Below, piece by piece: positions 8,978 through 17,615 of a stretch of DNA of 64,000 nucleotides. The notes below the pieces were generated by a model, which made no database searches, was not told the origin of the DNA, and saw nothing but the letters and a program-made list of their open reading frames with translations. The stretch lies in contig CAJTGI010000007.1 of assembly GCA_910575435.1 (NCBI GenBank), positions 107,600 to 171,599 on the forward strand, written 5' to 3'. The stretch comes from Clostridiaceae bacterium (GTDB lineage: Bacteria; Bacillota; Clostridia; Lachnospirales; Lachnospiraceae). The translations under genes and the position numbers were made by a program. Position 1 is the stretch's first letter. Every line of letters starts with the position of its first letter.

Positions 8978-9820
8978 TCAATACACAAGCAGCTTCACGT
9001 GCTCTTCCAAATTCTGCATCTGGGCATCCAGACTGCAATCTATAATCCTATTGTCTGTCTCTATAATGCACTGACTTTCCGTCAGACTCTCATCCTCTAA
9101 AATATCAAACTCCTGCACATCCTTCGCCAGCAGCTTGAGGGTCGCTTTCTTCGCAGACACTCTGGCAATATCCTTCTTGGACACTCGAAGAACCAATTTA
9201 GAAGTCTTCTCCATATTTCTCAATGCGCTTCCAATCAGGTAGAGAATAATTTCTTTCTTATCCTCGCAGACGATGCCTGTCAGTTTTTTCACCAGGGAGA
9301 CAATGATCTCAGCAAATGCCGGCTCCAGATTCTTTTCCTGCTCTTCCAACTCCTGCATTTTCTCCTGATATTCCTGCTGCAGTCCCTGACGCATCTGGTC
9401 TAACTCTACCCCTGCCTCGTTCCTTCCCTCTTCCATCCCAATGGCTTTCCCCTCGGAACGAGCCATTTCCTTGATAGCCTCTGCCTGCTCGTTGGCCTGG
9501 GCAACAATGGACTCTGCCTCCTGCCTGGCCTCCTCCAGTATTTTTTCCCGCTCCTCGCTCATCTGGGCAGAAAGTCTTTCCCGTTCCTCCCCAATCACAT
9601 CATCCATAGAGATGACAGAGAGCCCACTCTCAAATTCTGCCTCCTCATCTTCCTCTGGAAAAGTGCCGTCCAAAGTTTCGAAATGAAAGGGCTTCGCCTC
9701 CTCCACATGCCCCAGTTCAAGGATATTGGGAATATAATGCTCCACATTCTCATCAGGGTCAATGGATTTGACCTTGCCAGGCTCCATATTAAAATAAACG
9801 GATTTTATCAGATTAGACAA
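8978..9820 (-). CDS. fliH: Flagellar assembly protein FliH (TTG start likely)
   Basis: FliH binds FliI and docks the ATPase at the export gate and C ring. The chosen start is the TTG at 9820, about 10 bases after GGAGG, which yields MSNLIKSVYFNMEPGKVKS, the form usual for clostridial FliH, and 280 residues. It overlaps the fliG stop by 8 bases. An in-frame GTG at 9838 would add six residues but leaves the ribosome-binding site inside the gene. The middle (about 75-165) is a long charged helix with Glu/Gln-rich heptads. The C terminus has the FliH/V-ATPase E-subunit-like fold, including ESQCIIETDNRIIDCSLDAQ. Confidence 0.9.
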   Translation of the reverse strand: MSNLIKSVYFNMEPGKVKSIDPDENVEHYIPNILELGHVEEAKPFHFETLDGTFPEEDEEAEFESGLSVISMDDVIGEERERLSAQMSEEREKILEEARQEAESIVAQANEQAEAIKEMARSEGKAIGMEEGRNEAGVELDQMRQGLQQEYQEKMQELEEQEKNLEPAFAEIIVSLVKKLTGIVCEDKKEIILYLIGSALRNMEKTSKLVLRVSKKDIARVSAKKATLKLLAKDVQEFDILEDESLTESQCIIETDNRIIDCSLDAQMQNLEEHVKLLVY

Positions 9821-10826
9821 CGATCTCGTCACCTCCACCTCTGGATATGATAATCTCAGCGGAATCCTCTAACTTACGTATAATATTCACAATCTTCTGC
9901 TGCGCTTCCTCCACATCCTTCATGCGGACAGGCCCCATAAAGTCCATATCCTCCTTAATCATCGTAGAGAGGCGGGAAGAAAGATTGCTAAAGATTAGAT
10001 TCTGCACATCCTCGTTAGCACCCTTCAAAGCCACTGCAAGCTCGTTATTATCCACCTCACGGAGCACACGCTGCACGGACCTGTCGTCCAGGGAAAGAAT
10101 ATCCTCGAAGACGAACATCTTCTTGCGGATCTCGTCTGCCAGTTCTGGATCTTCGATCTCCAAATTCTCCATGATGTGCTTCTCTGTTCCGCGGTCCACC
10201 GTGTTCAAGATTTCCACGATAGAATCCACGCCACCGACCACGGTGTAATCCTGGTTTACCAGGGATGCTAATTTCTGCTCTAACACTTTTTCCACCTCTT
10301 TGATCACATCCGGCGATGTGCGGTCCATCTGGGCGATACGCTTTGCCACGTCTGTCTGTTTGTCTGGAGACAGGGCAGAAATCAAAGCAGAAGCCTGACC
10401 TGACGGCAGATAAGATAAAATCAAAGCGATAGTCTGGGGATGCTCATCCTGAATAAAGTTCAGCAGCTGATTGGCATCCGTCTTCCGCACAAACTCGAAA
10501 GGACGAACCTGCAGGGAAGCTGTCAGTTTGCCAATAACGTCCTTCGCTCTCTCCGCTCCCAGAGATTTCTCCAGCAAATCCTTGGCATATCCGATACCGC
10601 CCTCGGCGATATACTGCTGAGCCAGACACACTTCATAGAACTCATCCAGCACTGCCTCTTTCATAGAAGGAGCCACACTCCTGGTATTTGCAATTTCCAG
10701 GGTGAGCTGCTCGATCTCATCTTCCTTTAAATGTTTAAATACATTGGAGGACTTTTCCGGTCCCAGTGTAATCAGCAGAATCGCCGCTTTCTGCACTCCG
10801 CTGATTTCCTCTGTACTCTTTGCCAT
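9813..10826 (-). CDS. fliG: Flagellar motor switch protein FliG
   Basis: The ATG at 10826 (MAKSTEEISGVQKAAILLIT) follows AAAGGA at good spacing, giving 337 residues. All FliG parts are visible: the N-terminal MS-ring-binding domain, the middle domain with the EHPQ motif (residues in FIQDEHPQTIALILSYLP), and the C-terminal torque domain with the charged stretch DDRSVQRVLREVDNNELAVA. FliG transmits force from MotA to the rotor and is part of the reversal switch. A hairpin that looks like a terminator separates it from fliF, so the relative dose of fliF and fliG may be set by readthrough. Confidence 0.96.
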   Translation of the reverse strand: MAKSTEEISGVQKAAILLITLGPEKSSNVFKHLKEDEIEQLTLEIANTRSVAPSMKEAVLDEFYEVCLAQQYIAEGGIGYAKDLLEKSLGAERAKDVIGKLTASLQVRPFEFVRKTDANQLLNFIQDEHPQTIALILSYLPSGQASALISALSPDKQTDVAKRIAQMDRTSPDVIKEVEKVLEQKLASLVNQDYTVVGGVDSIVEILNTVDRGTEKHIMENLEIEDPELADEIRKKMFVFEDILSLDDRSVQRVLREVDNNELAVALKGANEDVQNLIFSNLSSRLSTMIKEDMDFMGPVRMKDVEEAQQKIVNIIRKLEDSAEIIISRGGGDEIVV

Positions 10827-10954
10827 AACACCCATCCTTTCTCCGTCATACAAAACATACTACAAGCATATATGTCGATACTACTCACAGCCATTCATCA
10901 ACTCATGCGATAGTCACTCTGCCTAACGGCATAAGCATCCACTCCGTTTGGCAC

Positions 10955-11022
10955 AAAAAAGAATGCATTCGTTCCACTAAAGCGGCGTCCTATGCCGCCT
11001 TAGTGAAACTTCATTCTTTTTT
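10955..11022 (-). terminator. Terminator-like nested hairpin between fliF and fliG
   Basis: On the minus strand a perfect outer stem (AAAAAAGAATG with CATTCTTTTTT) begins inside the fliF stop codon and closes on an inner stem of about 12 bp (CACTAAGGCGGC with GCCGCTTTAGTG). The 3' arm ends in six Ts, the form of an intrinsic terminator. Because fliG and 11 further genes lie downstream without a clear new promoter, it is more likely an attenuator or RNA stability element. Confidence 0.6.
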
Positions 11023-12637
11023 ACATATCCCACTCGTCATTCAACCAGTTTCGCAATAGTTGGGCAACCGCCTCCGGGTTCTCGTCCACGAACTTCTCTA
11101 TCATTCTCCTGGTCTCAGACTTATCGCTAAATTCAATATCCTCAATAGACTGGTTCTCCTTGGTGGTAGCCAAAAGCTGCTCTACGGAAAGCTCCGGCTC
11201 CTCCTCTGCTACCTTCACTGGCGCAGTACCGCGAACCACCACATAAATCAGCAGGGCAATGATCAGAATCGCCAGAATAATCATCAGATAATCTGCCAGC
11301 CCTCTGGAAGTATCCGGCTTCTCCACAAACTTTGGCACTTCGTAAGCCATCACGCTAATATTGTTGGCATTCACCCCAGTCGCCAGCGCGATCATGTTCA
11401 ATTCCTCCGCTGGCAGATTGATGGTCTGCCTATCGCTATTTTGGGCAATAAACTCATCAAAGGTCATATTGTCCAGCGTTCCGTCCTCCTCCAGCTGCTC
11501 CTCCTCGTACACCCGGTAGCGGAGGGCAACCACGCCCAGAGAAGACTCATCATAGAGAATCGCCGGGGTCTCCCGCTTGATATTCTCAATGGTCTCGTCC
11601 GTAAGGGCATCCTGTACCTTTTCAATCTCAAGGCTATTGGTGGTGGAACTCTGCCTCAGGAAATAATCCGTATCGTCATCGTTGGAAGCCGTCCCCGGCT
11701 CCCCGCCGGAACTGTTGCCCCCCTCGGATTTATAACTATAGAAATTCGTGGGATATCCATACTCCCTTCCCTCTGCCACAGAGTAGGTCTTGGACAAGGT
11801 CTCCGCCTTGCTCATGTCAAAGCGGATGCCAGGCGTTCCCACCTGGGTCTCATCATAGCCGCTCTTCAGAAGAAGGGAATTCACATTGTCGGCAATGGTC
11901 TTGCGAAGTTTCTCGCAATATTCCGTCACGCCTCCGGTAATGCTCCCCCCCAGGGCATCTGCCGTTGCGCCATTGTAGACGCTCTTTCCATCAGAATCAT
12001 TGATAATGACGTTCTTCGTCTCTGTCCCCACCGCATTGGCCAGCCAGCTGGCAAGAGCCACGGAAGTCTCCTCCGTCAGTTCGTTCTTTTTGGAATCGCT
12101 GACAGAAATCCGGGCAGTAATCGAGGTATCATCCGCCTCATCCAGAACGCTGTAATTGGAATCCGGCATATCGATAAACACCGTGGCATCATCAATGAAT
12201 GAATACTCCTTCAAACTTTTCTGAATGGAACTCTGCAGGGCCAGCACCCTTTTCTGGCTCTTCTCGCTCTCCGTGGTGGACATGGAATTGTCAAAAGCCG
12301 CATCCCATGTATAGCCCTTGTCTGCCAGTCCATTATCGCTCATGGTATAGAGGGCATCGGTCATATCCCCTTTATGTACGTAGACCGTCATGCCATCATC
12401 CGATGCCTTATAGGAAATCCCCTTCTCCGTCAGGGCGCTGGTCATCTTATTGGCATCATCCAGATTCTCAAAACGCTGAAACTGCACCCATGCCGGCCTC
12501 GACACAAAATAGGCAGTCAGACCGATTGCGAAAAGCACCACGCAGATGACAGCGATAATAATCGTCTTCTGTTTGCTGGAATATTTCTTCCAGAACTCCA
12601 CAAGCCTTGTGGGAATTTCTTTTATTCTCTCTTGCAT
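11021..12637 (-). CDS. fliF: Flagellar MS-ring protein FliF
   Basis: FliF builds the membrane ring that carries the rotor and houses the export gate. The 538-residue protein has a short cytoplasmic N terminus, a first membrane segment (about 25-45), ring-building motif domains with the YscJ/FliF pattern (ALQSSIQKSLKEYSFIDDAT and GIRFDMSKAET), a second membrane segment (about 455-475, YLMIILAILIIALLIYVVV) and a C-terminal FliG-binding tail ending VAQLLRNWLNDEWDM. The ATG at 12637 follows GGGGAG. It is complete and in its usual place between fliE and fliG. Confidence 0.96.
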   Translation of the reverse strand: MQERIKEIPTRLVEFWKKYSSKQKTIIIAVICVVLFAIGLTAYFVSRPAWVQFQRFENLDDANKMTSALTEKGISYKASDDGMTVYVHKGDMTDALYTMSDNGLADKGYTWDAAFDNSMSTTESEKSQKRVLALQSSIQKSLKEYSFIDDATVFIDMPDSNYSVLDEADDTSITARISVSDSKKNELTEETSVALASWLANAVGTETKNVIINDSDGKSVYNGATADALGGSITGGVTEYCEKLRKTIADNVNSLLLKSGYDETQVGTPGIRFDMSKAETLSKTYSVAEGREYGYPTNFYSYKSEGGNSSGGEPGTASNDDDTDYFLRQSSTTNSLEIEKVQDALTDETIENIKRETPAILYDESSLGVVALRYRVYEEEQLEEDGTLDNMTFDEFIAQNSDRQTINLPAEELNMIALATGVNANNISVMAYEVPKFVEKPDTSRGLADYLMIILAILIIALLIYVVVRGTAPVKVAEEEPELSVEQLLATTKENQSIEDIEFSDKSETRRMIEKFVDENPEAVAQLLRNWLNDEWDM

Positions 12638-12704
12638 ATCATACTCCCCTATTGTCTATTTTCACACTATATAGGAAACCGCTTGTGTATAGCGGTATGC
12701 CATT

Positions 12705-12740
12705 GGGAACGCGCCAATATCCAAGGGATATTTTGTTCCC
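12705..12740 (-). other. Stem-loop between fliE and fliF
   Basis: GGGAAC (12705-12710) pairs with GTTCCC (12735-12740), and AATATCC pairs with GGATATT inside it. It lies just after the fliE stop. On the operon strand no T run follows, so it is not a convincing terminator; it may protect or process the mRNA. Confidence 0.5.
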
Positions 12741-12752
12741 TTTTTACCATCA

Positions 12753-13106
12753 TCAGAACTGCAGGTTCATGATTTCCCGATAGCCCTGCAGGAAGGCATC
12801 CCTCACGGCCACAGTATACTGCAGCGCCACATTTGCCTTCTGCTGCGCAATCTGAACATCATGAATGCTGTCCGTCTCTCCCAGTGCAAACTTAATTTCT
12901 TCCTCCTCTGCCGCATTGCTGTAATCATTGGTCTGCCTGACCAGATTCACCGCAGAGTCAAACACATTGGAAAAGGCAGACTTTTCTGCCTTGTCCTCCA
13001 CTAATAGAGAATCAGACTCCGACACCAGCGGCGACGAAATCTTAGGAGCCTGAAATGCCGTACTCAAATCCACATCAAACAATGATGAAATTTCCATAAT
13101 CCTCAA
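12753..13106 (-). CDS. fliE: Flagellar hook-basal body protein FliE
   Basis: FliE links the MS ring to the rod. The 117-residue protein shows the FliE C-terminal pattern: VQIAQQKANVALQYTVAVRD, then LQGYREIMNLQF at the end. A TTG at 13106 has AAAGG at short spacing, while an ATG three codons later (13097) has AGG only three bases away, so the start is uncertain by three residues. The N-terminal half is Ser/Ala-rich and variable, as is normal for FliE. It lies between flgC and fliF, but about 160 bases from flgC because of the hairpin element at 13147-13263. Confidence 0.9.
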   Translation of the reverse strand: MRIMEISSLFDVDLSTAFQAPKISSPLVSESDSLLVEDKAEKSAFSNVFDSAVNLVRQTNDYSNAAEEEEIKFALGETDSIHDVQIAQQKANVALQYTVAVRDAFLQGYREIMNLQF

Positions 13107-13146
13107 CCATGCCTTTCCATATTTCTATCTTTCTTCACATCACCAG

Positions 13147-13263
13147 CCATGCCGGCTTTGCCGGCACAGACAAACTATGTGAAGAACGCTGATTTTGCGT
13201 TCTTCTTAGGTGCGACTGTCGTTTTGCATGGCGAGGTGTTTTCGAGCCTAGCAAAACTTCGCA
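13147..13263 (-). repeat. Intergenic three-hairpin element, copy 2
   Basis: Read on the minus strand after flgC: a large hairpin (GTGCGAAGTTTTGC paired with GCAAAACGACAGTCGCAC, loop near 13235), then GAAGAACGC paired with GCGTTCTTC, then GTGCCGGC paired with GCCGGCATG. The same three-part plan recurs at 26911-27103 and 47116-47237. Twenty-two bases at 13241-13262 are identical to 49535-49556. No coding capacity is seen. Confidence 0.75.
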
Positions 13264-13269
13264 CTTTTT

Positions 13270-13710
13270 TTATTTGCCAATCTCCAGCGCTTTGAGCTGC
13301 ATATTCTTGGACGCATTGAAGGCAGTCACATTCGCCTCGTATGAACGGCTGGCATCAATCATATCCGTCATCTCCGTTACGGTATTCACGTTCGGATAGA
13401 TGACATAGCCATCCTCATCCGCATCCGGGTGAGTGGGATCATAGACCATCCGGCACGCCGTCTCGCTGTCCTCTATGATATCCGTAATCTTCACGCCCTT
13501 GCCCACGGCTCCCGCCGTGCCCATCAAGGTCTCCTGAAACGTGGCATAATTCTTCTCCTGGAAAATTACGGATTTCCTCTTATAGACATTCCCATCCGCA
13601 TCCCTGGTACTGTTCACATTCGCAATGTTCTCGGCAATGATATCCAGCCTGGTCTTCTGAGCCGTCATGCCAGAAGAACTGATATCCATGCCTGAAAAAA
13701 CTCCTCCCAT
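13270..13710 (-). CDS. flgC: Flagellar basal-body rod protein FlgC
   Basis: The 146-residue protein is a proximal rod subunit. The N terminus carries the rod family motif (SSSGMTAQKTRLDIIAENIA, then NVNSTRDADGN). The FlgC-specific end is present: TEMTDMIDASRSYEANVTAF followed by NASKNMQLKALEIGK. The segment VIYPNVNTVTEM marks FlgC rather than FlgG. The gene starts 79 bases after flgB and is followed by a three-hairpin intergenic element before fliE. Confidence 0.95.
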   Translation of the reverse strand: MGGVFSGMDISSSGMTAQKTRLDIIAENIANVNSTRDADGNVYKRKSVIFQEKNYATFQETLMGTAGAVGKGVKITDIIEDSETACRMVYDPTHPDADEDGYVIYPNVNTVTEMTDMIDASRSYEANVTAFNASKNMQLKALEIGK

Positions 13711-13789
13711 ACTATTCCTCCATTCTATGTATCAGCATCTCTGCCTAAATTATTTGCCGTCAATGAAAAAGCATCAAGCGCAAAGCCTA

Positions 13790-14182
13790 TTAGCTGTTCC
13801 CCTTGGTCACCATCTTCAACCGATTGAACTCCTGAGATACAGAATCCAGCATGGTATAATACTTGATCTGGTTCTTCGCAAGTTCCGCGCTCTCCGTATC
13901 GATATCCACGTTATTTCCATCAATGCGGTAGTCCATGCCTTCGTACTCCGTATAGGTGGTAGTCATCAGGGCGTCCAAATCCGCATTTGCCACCTCGTCA
14001 TCCAAAGAATTGGTATACCCCACCTCATTCCGCAGATACTCCTCGAACTGGACATCCTTTCTCTTGTATCCGGGGGTATCTACATTGGCAATATTGTTAG
14101 AAAGCACGGAATTCCTCGTCCAGCTGGCATCGCATGCCTTCTCCAGCACATTGATATAATTAAATGCTCCTGAACCTGTCAT
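13790..14182 (-). CDS. flgB: Flagellar basal-body rod protein FlgB, first gene of the operon
   Basis: A 130-residue rod protein with the FlgB pattern: N-terminal NSVLSNNIANVDTPGYKRKD, a variable middle with Asp-rich segments, and the C-terminal KNQIKYYTMLDSVSQEFNRL. It forms the base of the rod where it meets FliE. The ATG at 14182 is preceded by GGAGG. It is the first flagellar gene after codY, about 175 bases downstream of a sigma-A-like promoter, with a structured leader between them, so it probably opens the operon that runs to the window edge. Confidence 0.94.
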   Translation of the reverse strand: MTGSGAFNYINVLEKACDASWTRNSVLSNNIANVDTPGYKRKDVQFEEYLRNEVGYTNSLDDEVANADLDALMTTTYTEYEGMDYRIDGNNVDIDTESAELAKNQIKYYTMLDSVSQEFNRLKMVTKGNS

Positions 14183-14200
14183 ATAAAATCCTCCATTCCT

Positions 14201-14280
14201 ACTTAGCCCGCAGATTAGAAGCGAACTTCATTCGCATGGGGCAAGCACAAATCTTGCGTGTAAAATTTATTTCCACGCTA
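14201..14280 (-). repeat. Structured leader element upstream of flgB
   Basis: Three small hairpins lie between promoter and flgB: GCGAA/TTCGC (14221-14235), GCAAG/CTTGC and GCGTG/CACGC (14256-14278). A 19-base core (14243-14261) also occurs at 35787-35805 upstream of the AI-2E family gene, in the same orientation. In that copy the last stem is GTGTGAAAAA/TTTTTCACAC, so sequence changed but pairing stayed. Confidence 0.6.
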
Positions 14281-14363
14281 ACTCCTTTCGGGTATAAAGA
14301 ACAGATGTATGCCTAATGTTCCTATACAGTTCTCAAAATTATATACCTAATCACACATATATA

Positions 14364-14391
14364 ATTATAGAGCAAATGAAATAAATTACAA
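14364..14391 (-). promoter_or_regulatory. Sigma-A-type promoter of the flagellar operon
   Basis: On the minus strand TTGTAA (14391-14386) and TATAAT (14369-14364) are spaced by 16 bases in a very AT-rich stretch. A start site near 14357 would give a leader of about 175 bases before flgB. This implies vegetative sigma control of the early genes, with CodY (gene immediately upstream) a plausible but unproven regulator. Confidence 0.7.
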
Positions 14392-14532
14392 GAGAATTTA
14401 GAAAAAAATATAAATTATTCACTGCATATTTCTGGAAAAGCCGTATTTACGGCAAGTCTGACTCCCCACCTCCCGCCAAAGAAATAGTTTAGCCACCGTG
14501 CCCCATGCATGTCAAAAATATCTCCATAAAGG

Positions 14533-14561
14533 GAGACAGTGCCATATGCTGACACTGCCTC
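14533..14561 (-). terminator. Probable terminator of codY
   Basis: Directly at the codY stop, GAGGCAGTG pairs with CACTGTCTC (one G-T pair) around an 11-base loop, followed on the minus strand by CCCTTTA. The T run is weak. It would separate codY from the flagellar promoter at 14364-14391. Confidence 0.5.
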
Positions 14562-15334
14562 TACATGCGATTCACGATAAAATCATAGCAAAACAAATCA
14601 TTTAAAATATGGATGGTGGTGCCCTTCATTCCCGAAGACTTTGTCCGAATGACTCCGGCACTCTCACACTTTTTCAAGGCATTGACTATGACGGACCGGG
14701 TAATGCCCACGCTGTCAGCCAGCCGACTTGCCACCAGGATGCCCTCCCTCCTATCTCCCATCTCTTCCAGCACCGCGACTACCGCCCTGCTTTCCAGCTT
14801 GGACAGGGTTCCAAGCACTGCCATCACATCCTTCTTTCTGTGCTCCTCCTCGGAGACCTCCTCCGACTCGGCCCTCTGCATGGCAAGCCCCACCACGGTA
14901 GTGCCGTATTCCGTCAGAATGATGTCATCGATGGAAAAAGGCTCCCTCTCCCTGTACACAAAGAGCGTTCCCAAACGGATTCCCGCCATGGATATAGGGG
15001 CAATCATGCCCTGAATCCCCTCGCTATCCTCCTCGGCAAGCCCCAAGGTCATCAGATTCACATTTTCCTTAGTGGAAAGAATGCTTAAAAACCGGTCATG
15101 GAGCGCCCTGTCCACGTACTCTCCCCGCTTTTTCTCCCCGAAATGGGAAATCACCGGAATATCGCTCTTCTCCTTCTTCCCCAAGATCTTTCCCTGGGAA
15201 CTTAAAAGCAGGACATTGACAGACAATACAAAGGACAATTCCCGGCAAAAATCTGCGAAATCTATCTTATCTGAATCCCTGTCATTGAGCAGGCGGTTGA
15301 TTCTTCTCGTTTTATCCAGCAGTTCTAAACTCAT
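14561..15334 (-). CDS. codY: GTP-sensing global repressor CodY
   Basis: The ATG at 15334 (MSLELLDKTRRINRLL) fits the family; GGGGA lies just upstream, giving 257 residues. The N-terminal GAF-like domain binds branched-chain amino acids. The C-terminal winged helix-turn-helix is clear: ASRLADSVGITRSVIVNALK, then KCESAGVIRTKSSGMKGT. CodY represses nutrient-uptake, motility and sporulation genes when GTP and branched-chain amino acids are plentiful. It sits between topA and flgB, as in Bacillus and many Clostridia, which links nutrient sensing with motility in position and probably in regulation. Confidence 0.96.
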   Translation of the reverse strand: MSLELLDKTRRINRLLNDRDSDKIDFADFCRELSFVLSVNVLLLSSQGKILGKKEKSDIPVISHFGEKKRGEYVDRALHDRFLSILSTKENVNLMTLGLAEEDSEGIQGMIAPISMAGIRLGTLFVYREREPFSIDDIILTEYGTTVVGLAMQRAESEEVSEEEHRKKDVMAVLGTLSKLESRAVVAVLEEMGDRREGILVASRLADSVGITRSVIVNALKKCESAGVIRTKSSGMKGTTIHILNDLFCYDFIVNRM

Positions 15335-15437
15335 GTCAATCCCCATTCAGAAGCGTATGCGACATGGATGGGCAAATCTACGATACGTCTGCCATCAATG
15401 CTATTTGCGACGCTCCTGCACAAATAGCCAACATTAA

Positions 15438-17522
15438 CTAACTCAAACTATCTTTTGCTTTTTTCAGGCTTTCCACATACCCGCACTGCTCATCCATGCA
15501 CACCAGTTTGCTTCCCTTTTCCACCATAGCACCGCCACACTGGGGACACTTCTTGCTAGAGGGCTTCTGCCAAGACATGAAATCGCAGTCCGGATAAGCA
15601 ATGCACCCAAAATACCTTCTTCCCTTTTTGGTCTTTCTCCCCACCACGTCAGCACCGCACTTAGGGCAGGGCACCCCAATCTTTTCCAGATAAGGCTTGG
15701 TATTGCGGCATTCCGGAAAGCCTGGGCAGGCCAGAAACTTCCCGTGGGGGCCATACTTCACCACCATATTCCTGCCGCACTCTTCGCAGATGACATCCGT
15801 CACCTCGTCCTCAATGGTCACTTCCTCCAGTTCCTTCTGGGCCACTTCCACCGCCTCATGAAGGTCGGGATAGAAATTCTCCACCACGGTCTTCCAGCGG
15901 ACGGAACCATCCTCCACCCGGTCCAAAAGTCCCTCCATATAGGCTGTGAAATTCACATCCACAATGCTAGTGAAAGATCTTTTCATGATTTCGTTCACCA
16001 CTTCCCCCAGTTCCGTGATGTAGAGATTCTTCTTCTCCTTGGCAACATAGTGCCGATTGATAATCACAGAGATGGTGGGAGCATAGGTGCTGGGTCTTCC
16101 AATACCCAGTTCCTCCAGCGTCCGCACTAGAGAAGCCTCGGTAAAATGAGCCGGCGGCTGAGTAAAATGCTGCTTCTTCTCGAAAGAATCAGCATTCATC
16201 TCCGTCCCCACAGCAATTTTCTTAGAAAGCACCCTCTTGTCAATCTTATCCTCCTCCGCCTGGTATATGGTCAGATACCCAGGAAACGCCACCTTGGATG
16301 CCGCAGAGGTAAAACGGTATTTGTCAGAATCAATCTTCACCGTAGTCGTTGCGAGCTTGGCGGGTGCCATCCTGCTCGCCAGAAACCTCTTCCAAATCAG
16401 CTGATAGAGGCGGAACTGATCCCTGGAAAGCTCATCTTTTACAGAAGCGGGGGTAATATCCACGTAAGTGGGACGGATTGCCTCATGGGCATCCTGAATC
16501 TTCTTCCCCTCCTTTGCCTTCTTCTCACCCGCCGCATGATAGTCGGCTCCGTAATTTTCTTCTATATAATCATAGGCCATGCTCTTGGCCTCCTCGGACA
16601 CTCTGGTAGAATCCGTACGCAGATAAGTAATCAAGCCTACCGTGCCTCTGCCCTTGACCTTCACGCCCTCGTAAAGCCCCTGGGCCAGCCGCATGGTCTT
16701 CTGGGTAGAGAAATTCAGGCTCTTTGCCGCCTCCTGCTGCAAGGTACTGGTGGTAAAGGGCAGAGGGCTTTTCTTCGTGCGCACCGTCTCCTTCATATCC
16801 GATACTGCAAATACAGACTTCTTCAATTCTTTGATGATTTTGTCCAGTTCCTCCTCCGATTCAATGGACATTTTCTTATTTTTCAAGCCATAGAACTCCG
16901 CCTCGAAAGGCTTCTTATCCCCCTCTGGGCGAAACTCCCCGGTAAGGGTCCAATATTCCTTGGAGATAAAGGCATTGATCTCCTCCTCCCGGTCGGCAAT
17001 AATGCGAAGGGCTACAGACTGCACCCTTCCGGCACTGAGCCCCCTCTTCACCTTGGCCCAGAGCACGGGGCTGATCTGGTATCCAACCAATCGGTCCAGC
17101 ACTCTCCTGGCCTGCTGGGCATCCACCAGGTCCATGTCGATACTCCTGGCCTGCTTGATGGACTGCTTTACCGCATTCTTCGTAATCTCATTAAAGGTAA
17201 TGCGCCTAGTCTTCTCTGGGTCCAATTTTAACGCATGAAACAGATGCCAGGAAATCGCCTCCCCCTCCCGGTCCGGGTCGGTAGCAAGATATATTTTATC
17301 CGCCTTCTTCACCTCCCGGCGCAGTTTCGCCAGAAGTTCCCCCTTTCCCCGGATAGTAATATACTTCGGCTCAAAATCATTCTCCGTGTCAATTCCCAAC
17401 TGACTCTTTGGCAAATCTCTCACATGACCATTGGAGGCAACCACCTCATAGGTACTTCCCAAAAACTTCTTAATTGTCGTCGCTTTGGACGGTGACTCCA
17501 CGATAACTAAATTCTTTGCCAT
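15438..17522 (-). CDS. topA: DNA topoisomerase I
   Basis: A full-length 694-residue type IA topoisomerase that relaxes negative supercoils. The Toprim domain is at 1-115 with the metal-binding motif TDPDREGEA at 81-89. The catalytic tyrosine is Tyr300 in LITYLRTDSTRVS. Three C-terminal four-cysteine zinc ribbons begin CEECGRN, CPKCGAD and CPQCGG; the last is the shortest. The ATG at 17522 begins MAKNLVIVESPSKA, the typical start. It lies between dprA and codY. The 103-base gap before codY contains an imperfect hairpin at about 15352-15412. Confidence 0.97.
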   Translation of the reverse strand: MAKNLVIVESPSKATTIKKFLGSTYEVVASNGHVRDLPKSQLGIDTENDFEPKYITIRGKGELLAKLRREVKKADKIYLATDPDREGEAISWHLFHALKLDPEKTRRITFNEITKNAVKQSIKQARSIDMDLVDAQQARRVLDRLVGYQISPVLWAKVKRGLSAGRVQSVALRIIADREEEINAFISKEYWTLTGEFRPEGDKKPFEAEFYGLKNKKMSIESEEELDKIIKELKKSVFAVSDMKETVRTKKSPLPFTTSTLQQEAAKSLNFSTQKTMRLAQGLYEGVKVKGRGTVGLITYLRTDSTRVSEEAKSMAYDYIEENYGADYHAAGEKKAKEGKKIQDAHEAIRPTYVDITPASVKDELSRDQFRLYQLIWKRFLASRMAPAKLATTTVKIDSDKYRFTSAASKVAFPGYLTIYQAEEDKIDKRVLSKKIAVGTEMNADSFEKKQHFTQPPAHFTEASLVRTLEELGIGRPSTYAPTISVIINRHYVAKEKKNLYITELGEVVNEIMKRSFTSIVDVNFTAYMEGLLDRVEDGSVRWKTVVENFYPDLHEAVEVAQKELEEVTIEDEVTDVICEECGRNMVVKYGPHGKFLACPGFPECRNTKPYLEKIGVPCPKCGADVVGRKTKKGRRYFGCIAYPDCDFMSWQKPSSKKCPQCGGAMVEKGSKLVCMDEQCGYVESLKKAKDSLS

Positions 17523-17615
17523 TGTGCTACCTGCCTTTCAACCCTGTATATGCAGCGCAGACAGACTCCCGGCTCCTGCCCTCTCCCCAAAAGCCATTTT
17601 GCTGTATTATCACTA

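Noticed and set aside
11060..12202. Long plus-strand open frame opposite fliF (380 codons)
   Set aside because: It is antisense to a clear fliF, has low-complexity Leu/His/Arg-rich sequence typical of a reverse-frame shadow, and has no family match.
16146..17231. Long plus-strand open frame opposite topA (361 codons)
   Set aside because: Shadow of the intact topA gene with biased composition and no ribosome site.
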